This document shows positions 34,489 to 46,229 of a stretch of 64,000 bases of DNA, piece after piece. Numbering within the stretch: the stretch's first letter is position 1; every line of letters begins with the position of its first letter. The stretch comes from Artemia franciscana (taxonomy: Eukaryota; Arthropoda; Branchiopoda; Anostraca; Artemiidae), in assembly GCF_032884065.1 (NCBI RefSeq), contig NC_088864.1:25295865-25359864 (forward strand). The letters run 5' to 3'. The translations under genes were made by a program, and so were the position numbers. The notes beneath the pieces are model-generated. The model worked only from the letters and a program-made list of their open reading frames with translations. It did not search any database and had not been told where the DNA came from.

Positions 34489-34712
34489 GCTTGCTTACAA
34501 GGCCGTATCCAGGGTGGTTAGGGGGTTAGACCCCCCCCCCCACCTGAAATGTTCGTCTGACTTATGAAAACTGAACAAAAATGGAAATGAATAAATTTTG
34601 TTATGCATTTTTAGATTTTTTTCTGTAGCCCCCCCCCCCCCCCGTCGAAAGAAATTCTTTTGTAAAATATCCCCAAAAAATATTCTGGATACTGCCTTGC
34701 TTGCACATATTG
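34488..34712. mobile_element. MITE-like element with terminal GGCCGTATCCAG inverted repeat
   Basis: Left end GCTTGCTTACAAGGCCGTAT with CCAGGG matches, in reverse complement, the right end ATTCTGGATACTGCCTTGCT. Two C-homopolymers (about 34531-34543 and 34630-34643) lie inside. Short, non-coding, with inverted termini. Confidence 0.55.
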
Positions 34713-34859
34713 TTTCTTGGTCAATTGTTCATCCCCCTTAGCTTTCTCTGAAAGTTCCGACTTTATACCCTAAGCCATTCCTGAGTTATGAAAACCCTTT
34801 TGACAACTTGCATTCAAATAGTGTGTTTTGATTTAGTAGAACACACCCCTAATCATTTC

Positions 34860-35195
34860 CTGAGAGCTCCACCTAAATTCCCTTGGCCTTTTCGAAACGA
34901 TGGGTTACACACGCCCCCCTTTCCCGGTAACAAATATTTTATGTAAACAATGGGTGAATTACATGACGTATATTCCTTGCCCCGTTGGCTGGAAGGGGGG
35001 GTGTCAATCACAGAGGCTTACTTATTAGGCCTTTCAATTGATTCGGGAGAATTAAGGGAGAAACGGGCTTTGGAGGGGGGCTGGTTGTCCTCTAATCACT
35101 TTTGACTCTTAAGAAAAGCAATAGAACTTTTAATTTCCAATCAAATGAGCCCCTTTTGGACTTTTTTATGACTATTTCTTCCAAAAGCCTTCGTA
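34860..35195 (+). repeat. Fragment related to the family A tandem submodule
   Basis: The order of blocks (CCCGTTGGCTGGAAGGGGGG, ATTAGGCCTTTCAATTGATT, GGAGGGGGGCTGGTTGTCC, AACTTTTAATTTCCAATCAA then ATGAGCCC) matches the units of the 24800-26720 array and the middle of family A. Confidence 0.45.
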
Positions 35196-37840
35196 AAAAA
35201 AAACAAACAATAATACATGGAGCCTGTTTAGGCCTTTAATTATGCAGCTCTATCGTGCTGCCTTTGATTATATCAAATTGTTCAATTTTACTCGAAACGC
35301 ATTCACTTTGGCAAATATAATTTCTTGAGATTTTAAACTAGAAGTTTAAAAAGTGGTTCCAGCTGCATATAAATTGTAAATTTCTTATAGTTTATTTCGC
35401 TTGGTAAATTTTATAACACATCCTACTATGGCTATATCTCGATTTTTTGTTTAATTTTTGGAGGCTCATATTGGTGGTTTGTATCTTTCAGGGCCGTAGT
35501 GAGGAGTTCAGCTATGAATTAGTCATCTACAGGTCTCTGGCAATTATACATCAAAAAGTGTTTTATGTGTGATTTTTAAATTTGGGGCAGGGAGACAAAT
35601 CAAACCAGGCGAAAATATACGTTTTTTATTTTAGGGGGAATTTAAAGAAGTTCTATATCTAGTTAAGTAAGCCTAAAATATATAGCACCTATGAGACATA
35701 TTAAGCAAACTAGCTTTATAGATAGCGCTGATGGTGAATTGTTTCCTGTAACGTTTCCACTAAAAATTCATTACATATAATTCAAAGAGTATCTTTACGC
35801 ATAATGTCAAAGTAAAATTATTGCTTAAAGTCTCATTTCCTCTAAGAATCCTACGACAATAATTTACTGAATCATGATTATTTAAATTTCTTATGGGATT
35901 GCAAATTTTTCTAGAAGAAAACCTGCATAAAAATCATATAATTAAAACAAGTTATATGTTTATAATTAATTTATAATTGTTTATAATTAAAACAAACCAA
36001 ACTAATAACCACCAAAACTTATTTAAATCCCAATCGTCATAGGAGGTCGTTTTGGGGCCATCTAGGGTTACCTTGGCTGGTTTAAGGTCAGCAGTAAGCC
36101 ACTTTTCTCTGTCTAAAGATTAATGTACAAACTAATAGGCCAGTCTTGAAATAATAAGCAGGCTGACGGTTTTCACTGCGCCATATTACTTCTGTTGTGT
36201 TTAGTCATTGTTAAACTGAATCTTGAAATTCTACATTATAATCCTTTTTGTATTAAGTGGCTTTGCTTTTTGTGTAAGTTGTTCTGTGTTTTCTATTTTG
36301 TAACTCAAAAACGTACAACTTTTATTTCTTATTTTCTCTAAAATTTATATTTGAGGGTCCTTTTATAATGAGTAAAATTATCCTAAATATTGTTATTTTG
36401 TTCCAAAAACAATCTTTCTACAGCAAGAAATTTTTTTAAAAGATAAAAATACAACCTATACTTCGATTTGTCACTACCAATGTATAGACACGCAATTTGA
36501 GGAAAAAACAGAGACCGAAGCCCTACCCTAGAACAACTTTTTAATTAAAATAAATAGTTCCAAGTATACCATCAACGTAATATTTTTTCCGTTTTTAATG
36601 TGTCAATAGTTTTAACTCTGGTTATGTAGTATTATGTAGCATCTTGTAGTCTGTATTATGCAGTTTTATATAGTTATGTATTTAAAACATAACTTTTTTC
36701 AATCGATTTAAATTCCTTTCTCTCGATAACTATCAATTGAAGATTGTTTTTAACTGTACCATACCTTTCACAATTCATTTAATATGCGTTTATGCTTTGT
36801 CCAACTTTAGAATCAAAATAAAGAAAAATATAGAAAAAAGTGTATTATTTTTCATTGAGACAATGGATGATTGATTCTATAAAAAAAACTTTATTCAATA
36901 GTAATAACAAAAGTACAAATATTTCAGCCTCAAGTCTGGATCCCAATGGGAAAAGTATAAAAGAATAGAAAATGACTGAACATATGCAAAATCTATAAAG
37001 AAAAAAAGGAAAAACCACAAACTCTATGCAAAAATTAAATGAAACAAAAGAAGAAAGTCACATCTGAAAACTGTCCGACATTCAATTATTATTCATCACA
37101 CATGCAGAAGCAAAGGCTAATATGACAGGTCAGGTCTTTTTAATGGTATATCGTTCTCTCCCCTTTTTTTTTCCAGTGATAAATGCTTCTGGATTTAATT
37201 ATCCATTGTCTTATTGAAAATCATGTCGGTTTTTCTATGTTTTCCTTTCGTTTTGATTGCAAATTGTGGCCTAAGAAATTTTTTATGGTCAACTTCCAGC
37301 TTCTATCCAAGCGCTTCTGTAATATATTCACTGCTTCCGAGTTACCTTTTAGAAACGCCAGATCATTTTTGTGGCACAAGACAGCTAGTTATTTTATTTC
37401 AGGGCGAATTCCTGTCTATCTTTCGGTAATAAATTTGAATAAAAAACTAATTTTTATTTATTTGACTAAAAACTGTAAAAGAGCAAAATAAAAAAGAAAC
37501 AAAACACAGCAGCAAAAAATATTAACTGCAAAGCTTGTTTATTTATTTTATTTTTCCTTTTCTAAACTTCCGTATAAAGGAAAGACGGGTGACACAAAGA
37601 AAGAGTATTTAATTAGCAGAAGCATTTTACAATCAATGCTATTTCTTTTCATAATCATCCTGACGAGTGAGTCTTTTTAATGTCTGTGAACAACATTTGG
37701 CAGAGAATGACGCAACCTGTAGTTTGAAGTAACCTGTGAAACTTCCTTTGAGCTCCTCGTTAGTTTGGAAGCGTTGGCCCACAAGCCATTTATTCGTTTA
37801 TGGGATAAGATGGATGTCATCCAACAATCACAACGAACGT
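35196..37840. other. Long AT-rich stretch with no recognisable gene
   Basis: Only short frames. The open frames at 37183-37491 show no family signature. No transposon core or RNA gene that I can support. Confidence 0.45.
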
Positions 37841-37849
37841 TCATTACTG

Positions 37850-38320
37850 CCAAATTATGGCAACTTTTATTTTTAGCCAAACACGTTTATTGCTTGAGTA
37901 TTCTATGCAGCAAAGAACAATAATTACTGCAGATCCATACGGTGAAACTTTTCAAGACCTATGGAAAATTATTCAAAAAAGAGGAAGAAGTATGCTGATG
38001 TCTGGATTTGTTCAGGCTCCTGACAATGTCTGTCTTCATAGTGCTTTTGCAACTCGGCGACTCCTTGAGCAATTTAAATTGGATATTTTCAAATACCTCT
38101 TATAGTCCCAAAGTAGTGCAGAATGGGTTTCATCTTTTTCCTAAATTGAAGAAGTGGCTTGTATGCAGCGCTTCCAAACTGAAAAAAAGCTCATACATAT
38201 CGTCAGAGGTCATTTCAAATTGTTGGCAGAGACATTTTGTAAACAGGAACCAAACCTGTCCAGACGTATGACAAATGCCTCAGCAGACAAGATGACTGTG
38301 CAAAGGTTGTAAAATTGTTC
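37850..38320 (+). pseudogene. Mariner (Tc1/mariner) transposase relic
   Basis: The frame 37857-38105 reads MATFIFSQTRLLLEYSMQQR then TIITADPYGETFQDL, RGRSML and VQAPDNVCLHSAFATRRLLE. This lines up with the mariner segment MAT-x-F-W-D...G-x-x-I-x-A-D-x-Y-C-E-T-L, then H-D-N-A-R-P-H-T-A. After a frameshift near 38100 the frame 38008-38271 continues YSPKVVQNGFHLFPKLKKWL, matching Y-S-P-D-L-A-P-S-D-F-H-L-F-P. The second catalytic Asp (DN) is kept. Counting 34 residues on, the expected third Asp is Gly, so the DD34D triad is broken. The N-terminal helix-turn-helix half is not recognisable. Confidence 0.75.
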
Positions 38321-38859
38321 TTTTTAAATTAGGCCATCTTTCCTAATCCAGAAAAAAAAACACCCTTGGAAATGACGCGTGTTTCTGACTGTAGTATAAA
38401 AAGTGTTTCTCACAAAATAAGGCAGGGTTGCGATTACAACTTTGACTTAATATTTGTTCTTGGCTTAGGAAAAACCCATATTTTGTAGAATTCACCTTAA
38501 GGAGGAAATTCAAACTTTCCTTTACCAAGATAATTCATGGTTATTGAAGTCTGTGAATGTCAAGCGTGACTTTGCAGGTATGACTGTTTAATCAATAGAA
38601 ATGGGACTCCATTTGAATGTTCTGCTAGAATCAAGAAAACCCAATATATTTCTATAGGCACATAGCGCAAGTAATAACATATTGAAGGATAAAAATTGTA
38701 TATTACATACATATTAAAAACACAAGCTAATTATGTATAAAGACGTTATATAGATGTATGTTGGTACTATTTTTGTTTTGAGACCCTTTTAAAGTACCAA
38801 GGACATCAAAATTAATACATTTCTACCCCCCTTGATCCATCTTAGGTCTACTCATAGCT

Positions 38860-38935
38860 AAAGCCAGGATTTCTCGGTTTCTTTCGCGAGTTTCTGAAAC
38901 CGAGGATTTCAGAAACCGCGAGAACAGCATTGCAT
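38860..38935. repeat. Short inverted repeat (AAACCGAG/CTCGGTTT)
   Basis: The words TCTCGGTTTC, CGCGAGTTTCTGAAACCGAG and TTTCAGAAACCGCGAGA can fold on each other in alternative hairpins. Function unknown. Confidence 0.5.
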
Positions 38936-39213
38936 GTCCTGCGCGAAATTTCACGATTATTGCCACACTGAACCGTGAAAAAAAACTTAGTGTAAACTGA
39001 ATTCGGTAAATTTGACAATAGTTTTCGTGCCTAAGTTCATATAGAGGTCTTCTTCATTGAAAATTCCCTTCCATGTCATCCTAATTTTTTTAGGACGTAT
39101 GTAGTTGCATGAGATTCCACATAACCAATTTCAAAGATCTGAACTAATTTTTACTGTCCTTGGTACTTGAACTGTGAAATACTATAAGCTATAATATTTA
39201 AAGACTATGGGCG

Positions 39214-39246
39214 ACAGGGATGGGGCAAAGTTAGCCCCATCCCTGT
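39214..39246. repeat. Perfect 13-bp hairpin downstream of the K2P stop
   Basis: ACAGGGATGGGGC and GCCCCATCCCTGT flank a 7-nt loop AAAGTTA. It lies about 60-95 bp downstream of the K2P stop on the minus strand, so it could be in the 3' UTR. The loop-containing word GCAAAGTTAGCCC is repeated just beyond. Confidence 0.7.
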
Positions 39247-39307
39247 ATGGCAAAGTTAGCCCTCTTCCACTATGGACATATGAGTATAATATGCCCAAGC
39301 ACCCATG

Positions 39308-39692
39308 CTATTTTTTTTGTCTCATAAGGCCTATTTCACGAGCAAATCTTTCTATTCTTAAAACAACTTTTTCTTGAAGTAGGTTAAAAGCCATGGCCAA
39401 AATAGCCATTCCTATCACCAAATAAAGGAAAGTTATCACAAGCTTTGTGTCCACATCACCAGTTGTCGTTAAGGCACCAGGAACCAAGTCACCATAACCA
39501 ATAGTCAATAAACTAATAAAGCAAAAATAGGCACCATCCACGAGATCCCACTCTTCCCAGGCTGAAAATAGAATTCCTCCAAACAGCACAAAGGATAATA
39601 TCACGAAAAGACATGCTTTCACTGAAACAGTCACATCTTCTTCCAGAAGTTCTGCTCTTTTAGCAGCACCAAGTTGATGAACAGGTTTACAT
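39308..39692 (-). CDS. Two-pore-domain K+ channel, 3' exon (M3-P2-M4)
   Basis: The exon starts after ...CCATCCAG (acceptor on minus, exon edge 39692) and joins in phase 2 to the exon 46079-46229 (AC|A gives Thr). It encodes CKPVHQLG...ELLEEDVTVS, a membrane segment (ACLFVILSFVLFGGILF, M3), a pore loop ending LLTIGYGDLVPG (second selectivity filter, GYG), then LVITFLYLVIGMAILAMAFN (M4) and a short basic tail ending LMRQKK and TAG at 39308-39310. K2P subunits dimerise to form background (leak) K+ channels in the plasma membrane. The tail after M4 is short (~27 aa). A GT within CTCGTGAAAT, about 35-40 bp before the stop, could instead be a donor to further exons. Confidence 0.88.
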
Positions 39693-39899
39693 CTGGATGG
39701 AAAAAATGTCTTAAAAATATTTTAATCTAAACCAGCTGTCATTAATATAAAATCAAAAATGGCAGAATTAAAATAAAATAAAGTCGCGGTATGCAACAAA
39801 AGAGTATTTAGACAGTTATGGATTATGTTTTTTTCATTTTTTTCTATTTCTAATAATGTTAATTGTGATCGCATTTACCCAGTAATGAAATTTAAAAGC

Positions 39900-41395
39900 A
39901 AATATTAACTAAAAACAAACAGATTTTTTCTTATTAAAGTCAGGAGGCACAAATCAAAACGAACCAAAAACTATTCCTTATACGAAGGAAGCATAGTGCC
40001 TTGCGTTGAAGCCTTAAACTTCTTTAAATCACTTCTTTATTTAAAGCAAATGACTTAAGAAAAAACGATTAGGAAAAAACAATGATCACAAGAGGTGGCT
40101 GGAAACAACTAAAGGATTTTTTTTTCAGTTCTTCAAGACTTTGCCTGAAACCCGTTCGAAATCGTAACGGAAAAAAAAAACTCCATCAAACAGGTTCCGT
40201 GTATCAGAGAATTTAAAATATCAGAGAATAATCAATATAAAAATCTTTCAAAAAAGGAAAAAAACAAGGAATGATTGCAATTTTTCTTAGGGAAGATCGT
40301 ATTGAAATGGTCCTAGAAGATCGGGAGAGGGTGCATCCGAACGTAAATTAAAAGGTCTAGTATTTTTTTAAATGACATAAAAGATAGGAGGGCAACTGGC
40401 CCCCTTCCCATGCTTATTAATTTCCCAAAGCTATTTGACCAAAATTTTGAGATAGCTATTCATACAACTACGTCTTAGGGGTAAAACGACCCCCCACAGT
40501 CCGTGCGGAGAGGCCTGCAAGTTATGAAATTACCCATTCTTTGCTTATAGTATTTGTTATTGGGAAGTATGCAGACATTTCTCGAAAGGGGGGGGTTGTG
40601 CTTGGGTGGATTTTTATTGGGAGAATCTTCCTTGGGCAGGGAAATTTCAGGGGTGGCGGTGAATTTTCCAGGAAAAATTTTACACTGGGGGGATTTGACA
40701 GAATTCCTATAATGAATTCTTGTTAATTGTCTTACATTATCTTTGCCAAATCGATTTTGCATGTGGAGATGTTCCGGGGGAACTATGCGGGGGCTATTTT
40801 TCGCGATTTTATTTCAGGAAAAATTTCTACGAAAGAGGGCATTTTCGGAGTGAACGAGAAACTGATTAGATATTGAAGTCTTTGCTAAGGATAATTTTTC
40901 AGGCTGTGCCTTTTTAATTAACCAAAAAATCGGGGGGCAACTAGGCTTCGTCCCCCGCTCTTTTTTTCTCAAAATCATTCGATCAAAATTATGAGAAGGC
41001 CATTGAGCCAAAAAAAAAATATGCAAATTTCGCTTTGATTATTCCTCTGCGGAGAGCCAAAATCAAAACATGCATTGATTCAAAAACGTTCAGAAATTAA
41101 ATAAAAAAAAAACAAGTTTTTTCAACTAATAGTAAGGAGTGACATCAAAACTTAAAACGCACAGAAATTACTTCGTATATGAAAGAGGCTGCTTCCTCAT
41201 CAACGCCCCGCTCTTTACGCTAAAGTTTTTTACTGTTTTAGAAAGAAGAATTGAGAGAAAGAGTCAAACTTTAGCGTAAAGAGCGGGGCGTTGATGAGGA
41301 AGCAGCCTCTTTCATATACGAAGTAATTTCTGTGCGTTTTAAGTTTTGATGTCACTCCTTACTATCAGTTGAAAAAACTTGTTTTTTTTTATTTA
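39900..41395 (-). repeat. Family A repeat, copy A9, inside the K2P intron
   Basis: Reverse-oriented copy. The part 39900-40900 is diverged, with the recurring ORF degraded at 40475-40762. The part 40900-41395, with TCAAAACATGCATTGATTCA and the hairpin 41113-41381, is nearly identical to A1. The sharp change in similarity suggests two insertions of different age. Confidence 0.65.
41113..41381. repeat. Terminal hairpin of A9
   Basis: ~113-bp arms. The loop (ACTGTTTTAGAAAGAAG...GAGTCAAA) is in the orientation expected for an inverted copy. Confidence 0.88.
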
Positions 41396-41489
41396 ATAGT
41401 ATACATATATTGATACATTCTCCCTAAAGTTATAATATTTTTTAATTTATTAAAGTGAAAAAAGGTAAAACTTTTTAAACGTATTTTGT

Positions 41490-41645
41490 TTATTTAAATA
41501 ATACAATAAATAACCGAGTCAAACTCAAAACGAGCGAAAATTAACAAGAGTAGGGCTAACAACCCCCATGCCTTCTCAATACCAGAACATAATTTTCACT
41601 TTACAGAAAATAAAATACATTTGAAAGGTTTTCACTTAGTTTTTA
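41490..41645 (+). repeat. Dispersed repeat family B, copy 4
   Basis: Contains AATAAATAACCGAGTCAAAC, TCAAAACGAGCGAAAATTAA and GTAGGGCTAACAACCCCCAT, shared with 42330-42655. Confidence 0.6.
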
Positions 41646-41689
41646 TTTGTTCAGCATGTCTTTACTAGATATATGTAACGGGAAGTCCT

Positions 41690-41900
41690 CCCCCTTGCAC
41701 TACCATTACAGCACGAGAGTCTGGTGCCCTTTTTAAGATTAATAAGAGATAGGAGGGTAAGCAGTCCTTTTCTCGAGCCCATTCATTTTCCAAACGCATC
41801 CAGTTGATATTTTGAGACAGCCATTTTGTTCAGCATAGTTGAAGGGTCCAGCAACTATTTCTTTAGGTATAATAGGCATGTCAACCCCCCATAATTATGC
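41690..41900 (-). repeat. Family A fragment (middle submodule)
   Basis: Contains GAGTCTGGTGCCCTTTTTAA, TTTTGAGACAGCCATTTTGT and CAGCATAGTTGAAGGGTCC, matching the A submodule in reverse orientation. Confidence 0.5.
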
Positions 41901-42329
41901 AATTGGTCCATTATGCTTTAAAATGAAATGTTTCTTTAAAGTTAATCAAAAGGCTTTGCGTTAAATGGTTGCCAATAAGACACCTCAGTAATATATCTAG
42001 AACAATTGGGGGTATTAAGTTGAATCTTCTGAGGATACCACTATTACTACTTCTGTTCGTACAATTCGAATAAATGAAAAGAGTGTAAGTATATCCAGGT
42101 TGTCAAAGAGCATAGATGGAATCTTATGGGAATGATATTAAGTTGTATTTTTCAGGTCAACTTCAGAAGCTATTAAATTAAATTAAGAAATACTGTTTGT
42201 GGAAGGATTAGAAATTGTTGAAAAATTTTCTCCAACTTACAAATAGCAACCCATACTATGGACTCTTATAGAAGAAAACTGAAAATATTTACAAATATTC
42301 TTTTTTACCATGAAAAAGACTATGTCAAT

Positions 42330-42655
42330 AAAAAACGAATAGAGATTAATTTAAAAATCTTTTCCACAAGACGAGTTCTTCAAAGAACAAGTAAAGAGCT
42401 CAATTAAGCCTAGAATGAGCAAAAATAAAGTCAAATAGTCTTCCAAGCGTAAAACTACCACAAACTACTATCAATAAATAAATGAAACTCAAAAACAACA
42501 TAAATTACAATAAATAGCCGAGTCAAACTCAAAACGAGCAAAAATTAAAATTAGTAGGGCTGGTAACCCCTATGCCCTCACAAGCCCAGAACACAATTTG
42601 CTCTTTACTGGAAACAAAACACGTTGAAATGTTTTCGTCTCTTGCATTGGGTTTA
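42330..42655 (+). repeat. Dispersed repeat family B, copy 5 (longest)
   Basis: Full block order: AATTAAGCCTAGAATGAGCA, CCAAGCGTAAAACTACCACA, CAATAAATAGCCGAGTCAAA, GTAGGGCTGGTAACCCCTAT, CAGAACACAATTTGCTC. It lies in the K2P intron. Confidence 0.6.
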
Positions 42656-43100
42656 TATTTTGGGTGCATTTTTTATATTCAGTAAAATGTTTCATCAGTA
42701 GTAGTGCTGTGGAATAGATTTTGATAATATTATCACAGAGGAATTATGCGTGGATGGGGAGTGTTTTTTATAACAGCAAAGAACCCGCAAAAATTTAGGT
42801 CTTTTATAGGGTCGAATGAATCTTGAACCCAATTTTGTAGACAGCCTTTAATACTCTTATTGCTTAATCCACCATTTTTCGAAAGAAACTTTTTTCTTTT
42901 TTTCTGCTGTATCATTTATTTATATAAACTAATGTCAAGGTATTTTGTAAAAAAAACAACTTATTGATGTTAAAAAAAAGGATAATTTTAATTAGACATC
43001 ACGAAATAATAGCAACCAGATTATTTTCCTTATTTATGAATTTTGTGTTAACTGAGGCTCCCTTAGCGCTGCTTACAAGCCCTGAATGTTTACAGTTGAT
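42656..43100. other. No recognisable gene
   Basis: AT-rich intronic sequence of the K2P gene; nothing else seen. Confidence 0.4.
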
Positions 43101-45560
43101 GAATAAAAGAATTTTTTTCTACGAATCTATATAATTGAATTCTTTTTGTTTCTTTGTTGTTTTTCCCCTTCGTCCATTCAACTAACAATGATATTTTATA
43201 TCGATAAGAGAAAAACAAAGATTGGCCACTTTTGGGATGCGACAAATCAATATCGAATTTTTTCAAAGTATTTTTTCTTCTTAGGCTGTTTTATTCAACG
43301 ACTGTGCCCAAGAATTTGCAACCCGATCGGAAACAAAACAAATATGGGTCTATGTTGGATGCCACCAATCCGTACAACCAAGTTTTTTTGATAGCTCTTG
43401 TCTTCAAGGGGTCTTCTTGTCCGTGTCTACATGCATGGTAAGTGTAAGCGAGTCAGAGGAAAATAAAGTCATCTAGTTTCCGGTGACTCATGTCTATACG
43501 ACTAAACTATCAATTTAAACTATTTTTATCTTCATTGAGTCTTTATCTACATGCCCTGTAAGTTTCAAGCCTATAGGAAATAAAACAAATTTTAGGCCTG
43601 TTTTTTGGCGTTGCCAATCGATTTTTTTTCAGTTTTTGCCCTTAAATATCCTATTTGCATTCTCTAAACAGATTAACTCTTTTAGTAGTTAAGACATAGT
43701 ATTGAGAGTCAAGAAGTTTTGATGGAAAGTTAAGTTTGCATCAGTGGTAGATTTGATTCAAATTGAGCTTATATTATCAAAGCTAATCTACAGTGGATTT
43801 TAAGAACAAGTAATAGTTGACCCTATGTCTCCTGTACTACATTGGGTGGTGGATAGGAGGGATGCTAAACAACATTACAAACAGTTTCTAAAGTGGTCAA
43901 TCTGCAGCCTATTTTTTTTCTAGGCTCCCCTCGCCAACGAAAATATGACGGTAAGTCCCAAGCCCATCGAGGACAGCAAGGCTTTGGTCCGTTTTCGGTT
44001 CCATAACACCCTCATCCGTCCATCAAAAATGTGTAGTCTCCTTTGCTCAGTCTTCAAACCTTTTGCAGTTTTAAGTGAATCGGAGCAAAGGCATTTTGAC
44101 CCTTTTTTCGGCCCCAATTTCAGTAGGAGGACTATGCACCAAAATTAAAGTTTTTCTTCTGCACTATGGACAACTTGACCCGGGGACTTGCTGTTGTAAA
44201 ACTTTCACCTTTAAAAAAGGGTTTTTTTCCCTTTTTACGTCTGTTTTATTAGGACCAATTATTCTTTTCCATTATTTCTTGAACTTTGGAGTCCCGTTGG
44301 ACTAATTACTAAAATATATAAGTCTGAAAAGGATATAAAAAATCTGGCCTTTTTTTGGGCCCCTTTTTTGGGGTCTATGCCTCCAAACCAAATCTTATTA
44401 TCTTTAGGCTTTTCTTTGCAGGGGGAATATCGGCTACAAGTTTTTATCTGATAAAGATGAGCAAGATTTTGACCGATTTTGACGAATTGACTCCCTAAAA
44501 CCCTTCTGCTTCAACCAAAAGTGTCTAGTCCTCTTAGCCCAGGCAATGATCGTTGAAATTCTCCTTCTAATCAAAGTACAAATGTTTGTTCACCCTTTCA
44601 CGGGGTACGATTTTAGCGCTGTCCTGTGTCCCAAACTAATTTTCTTTTCTAAATAAAAGGCTCCGATTAGCCTGGGCCTTACGGTCTCAAATTTAAATAC
44701 GTTCAGGAAAAAGTTTGTGAGTCTTTTTCAGAGTTCATATCTTTACCGAATCGAGATTAATTCAATTTTATTTCGCGAATCGGAACTCCATCGGGGGAAG
44801 GACTTTCCCCAAGTTTCAAGCCAATACAAAATACTTTTTGTGAAGCTGGTTTTTGGTGTCCCTTGTCCCCAGTTTAATTGCTGTTTTGTGTGTGTGGGGT
44901 ACCCTTAGCCTCGGAGCTTAAGGATGTTTCAAGCTGTTTACAGAGAGAGCTTTAGATCTTTTCAAGATTCATCTTTTTTTCTATTCCCTTGTGTATTGCG
45001 GTCCTCTGGGCTCAGGGACTAAAAATATAAATTTTAAGCTGAAAAACTACTACTTAAAATAGTTTTTTAAGCCTAAACTACTTAAAATAAATTCAAGCCA
45101 ATCAGTAAAAAGTTTTGTGCCCTCCTTGGGTGACATATTTAGTGTTCCCGGGCCCCAACTAAGGAAAACTGCCCGCACTTTCCTGGGGATCGAATTTTTC
45201 TTCTATTTCTTTTTAGTCCAAGGATTCCTGACTATAAGTTTCGAGCTGATTGGAAAGCGTATTTGGTTTTGTTGGGTCCCCATATTGTTTACCAACAGAG
45301 TCCCATTGGTCCGGAGACTTTAAGCTTATATTAAGTTTTTCAATCCGCTCAGAATAAAAAAAAATGTGAAAAGAAGTTTTTTTTAACTCTTTATTGGTCT
45401 CTTTTCTGGGGGTATCCAGTTTTTTTTTAATTTTAAATCTGCATTTGGGGACCCTTTGATCAAATAAATTAAGGTTTTCCCTCATAAACAAGTGTTTTTG
45501 TGATAAGTCTGGAGCTGTAACTTGCACCAAGAGCACAATATATTCACATAATTTATTTCA
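43100..45560. repeat. Degenerate internally repetitive intronic region
   Basis: Related phrases recur irregularly, for example GTTTCAAGCCTATAGGAAAT (43570), GTTTCAAGCCAATACAAAAT (44814) and AAATTCAAGCCAATCAGTAA (45090), together with TTTTTGGGCCCCTTTTTTGG-type and TTTTTCGGCCCCAATTT-type blocks. This suggests old tandem copies of a ~300-500 bp unit. I could not fix a period by eye. Confidence 0.35.
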
Positions 45561-46078
45561 TTAGTCTCAATTACCTTCTGTTTTTGCACGATGACCAGTA
45601 CCATACAAATGTAATCAAAAACTTCACGAGATTAACCCCTTCCCCAAAACGAAGGGGGGTTGTCAGCCCTTACGTGTTGGTAGATTTATGTAAATACAAG
45701 TAAGACATTGAATTTAATATTTCATGTTCAAACAAACTCAGAATGAGTTTGTAAGAAGTTCAGAATGGGTTTGTTTCAAACTTTGTTACAAACTATACAC
45801 AAATTCAAAACAAGCCCCCCCCCACCTCCTTAACGGACCATTAAATGAAAAAAAAATGATTTTAAACTATACAAGACAAACGAATAGTATATTCAAATTA
45901 AAAGTAGACTAAATTTTGAAAAAAAAAATTATTTTAAGCATTTAAACCATAACAAAGTAATAAAAGTTTTTTCATTTTTTTTTAGCCCAGCTTGAGAAAA
46001 AACTTTGTTTTTTACTAGGATAAATCCCTTTTCTGAAAAAAAAGTTTTAGGCTTAAACCTATTTTCTAGGCTACTTAC
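45561..46078. other. K2P intron, no further feature
   Basis: AT-rich intron sequence leading to the donor site of exon 46079-46229 (GTAAGT on the minus strand at 46078-46073). Confidence 0.5.
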
Positions 46079-46229
46079 GTGCATAGTTTTTTGTAAATGA
46101 ATTTGAAACTTCCTGCTAAGACCTCACCAACATTGCTCATGTAAAGCAACATCAATGGAATGCCAAATGTTGCGTAAAATATTGTTATTATTTTCCCAGC
46201 TACTGTTTGAGGGACTAAATTTCCATAGC
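46079..46229 (-). CDS. Two-pore-domain K+ channel, exon with end of P1 and M2
   Basis: A 151-nt exon on minus, between TTTTCTAG (acceptor) and GTAAGT (donor). It begins with two bases completing a split Gly codon (G|GC), then YGNLVPQTVAG, the M2 helix KIITIFYATFGIPLMLLYMS and NVGEVLAGSFKFIYKKLC. The first-pore GYG is thus split by a phase 1 intron, a position known to be conserved in K2P genes. The exon ends in phase 2 and joins 39692. Exons coding for the N-terminus, M1, the extracellular cap and the start of P1 must lie at higher coordinates on this strand. I could not find them before the window end. Confidence 0.9.

Noticed and set aside
34211-34521. Poly-Val / poly-Leu open frames
   Set aside because: Frames through an AGT trinucleotide repeat; no coding evidence.
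37677-37880. Minus-strand 67-aa ORF
   Set aside because: Overlaps the mariner relic on the opposite strand; no motif.
39212-39262. Bacterial-style terminator at the hairpin
   Set aside because: The genome is eukaryotic; the hairpin may be a 3' UTR element but not a rho-independent terminator.
45213-45536. 107-aa minus-strand Lys-rich ORF
   Set aside because: Lies in the degenerate repetitive intron; no family match or splice context.
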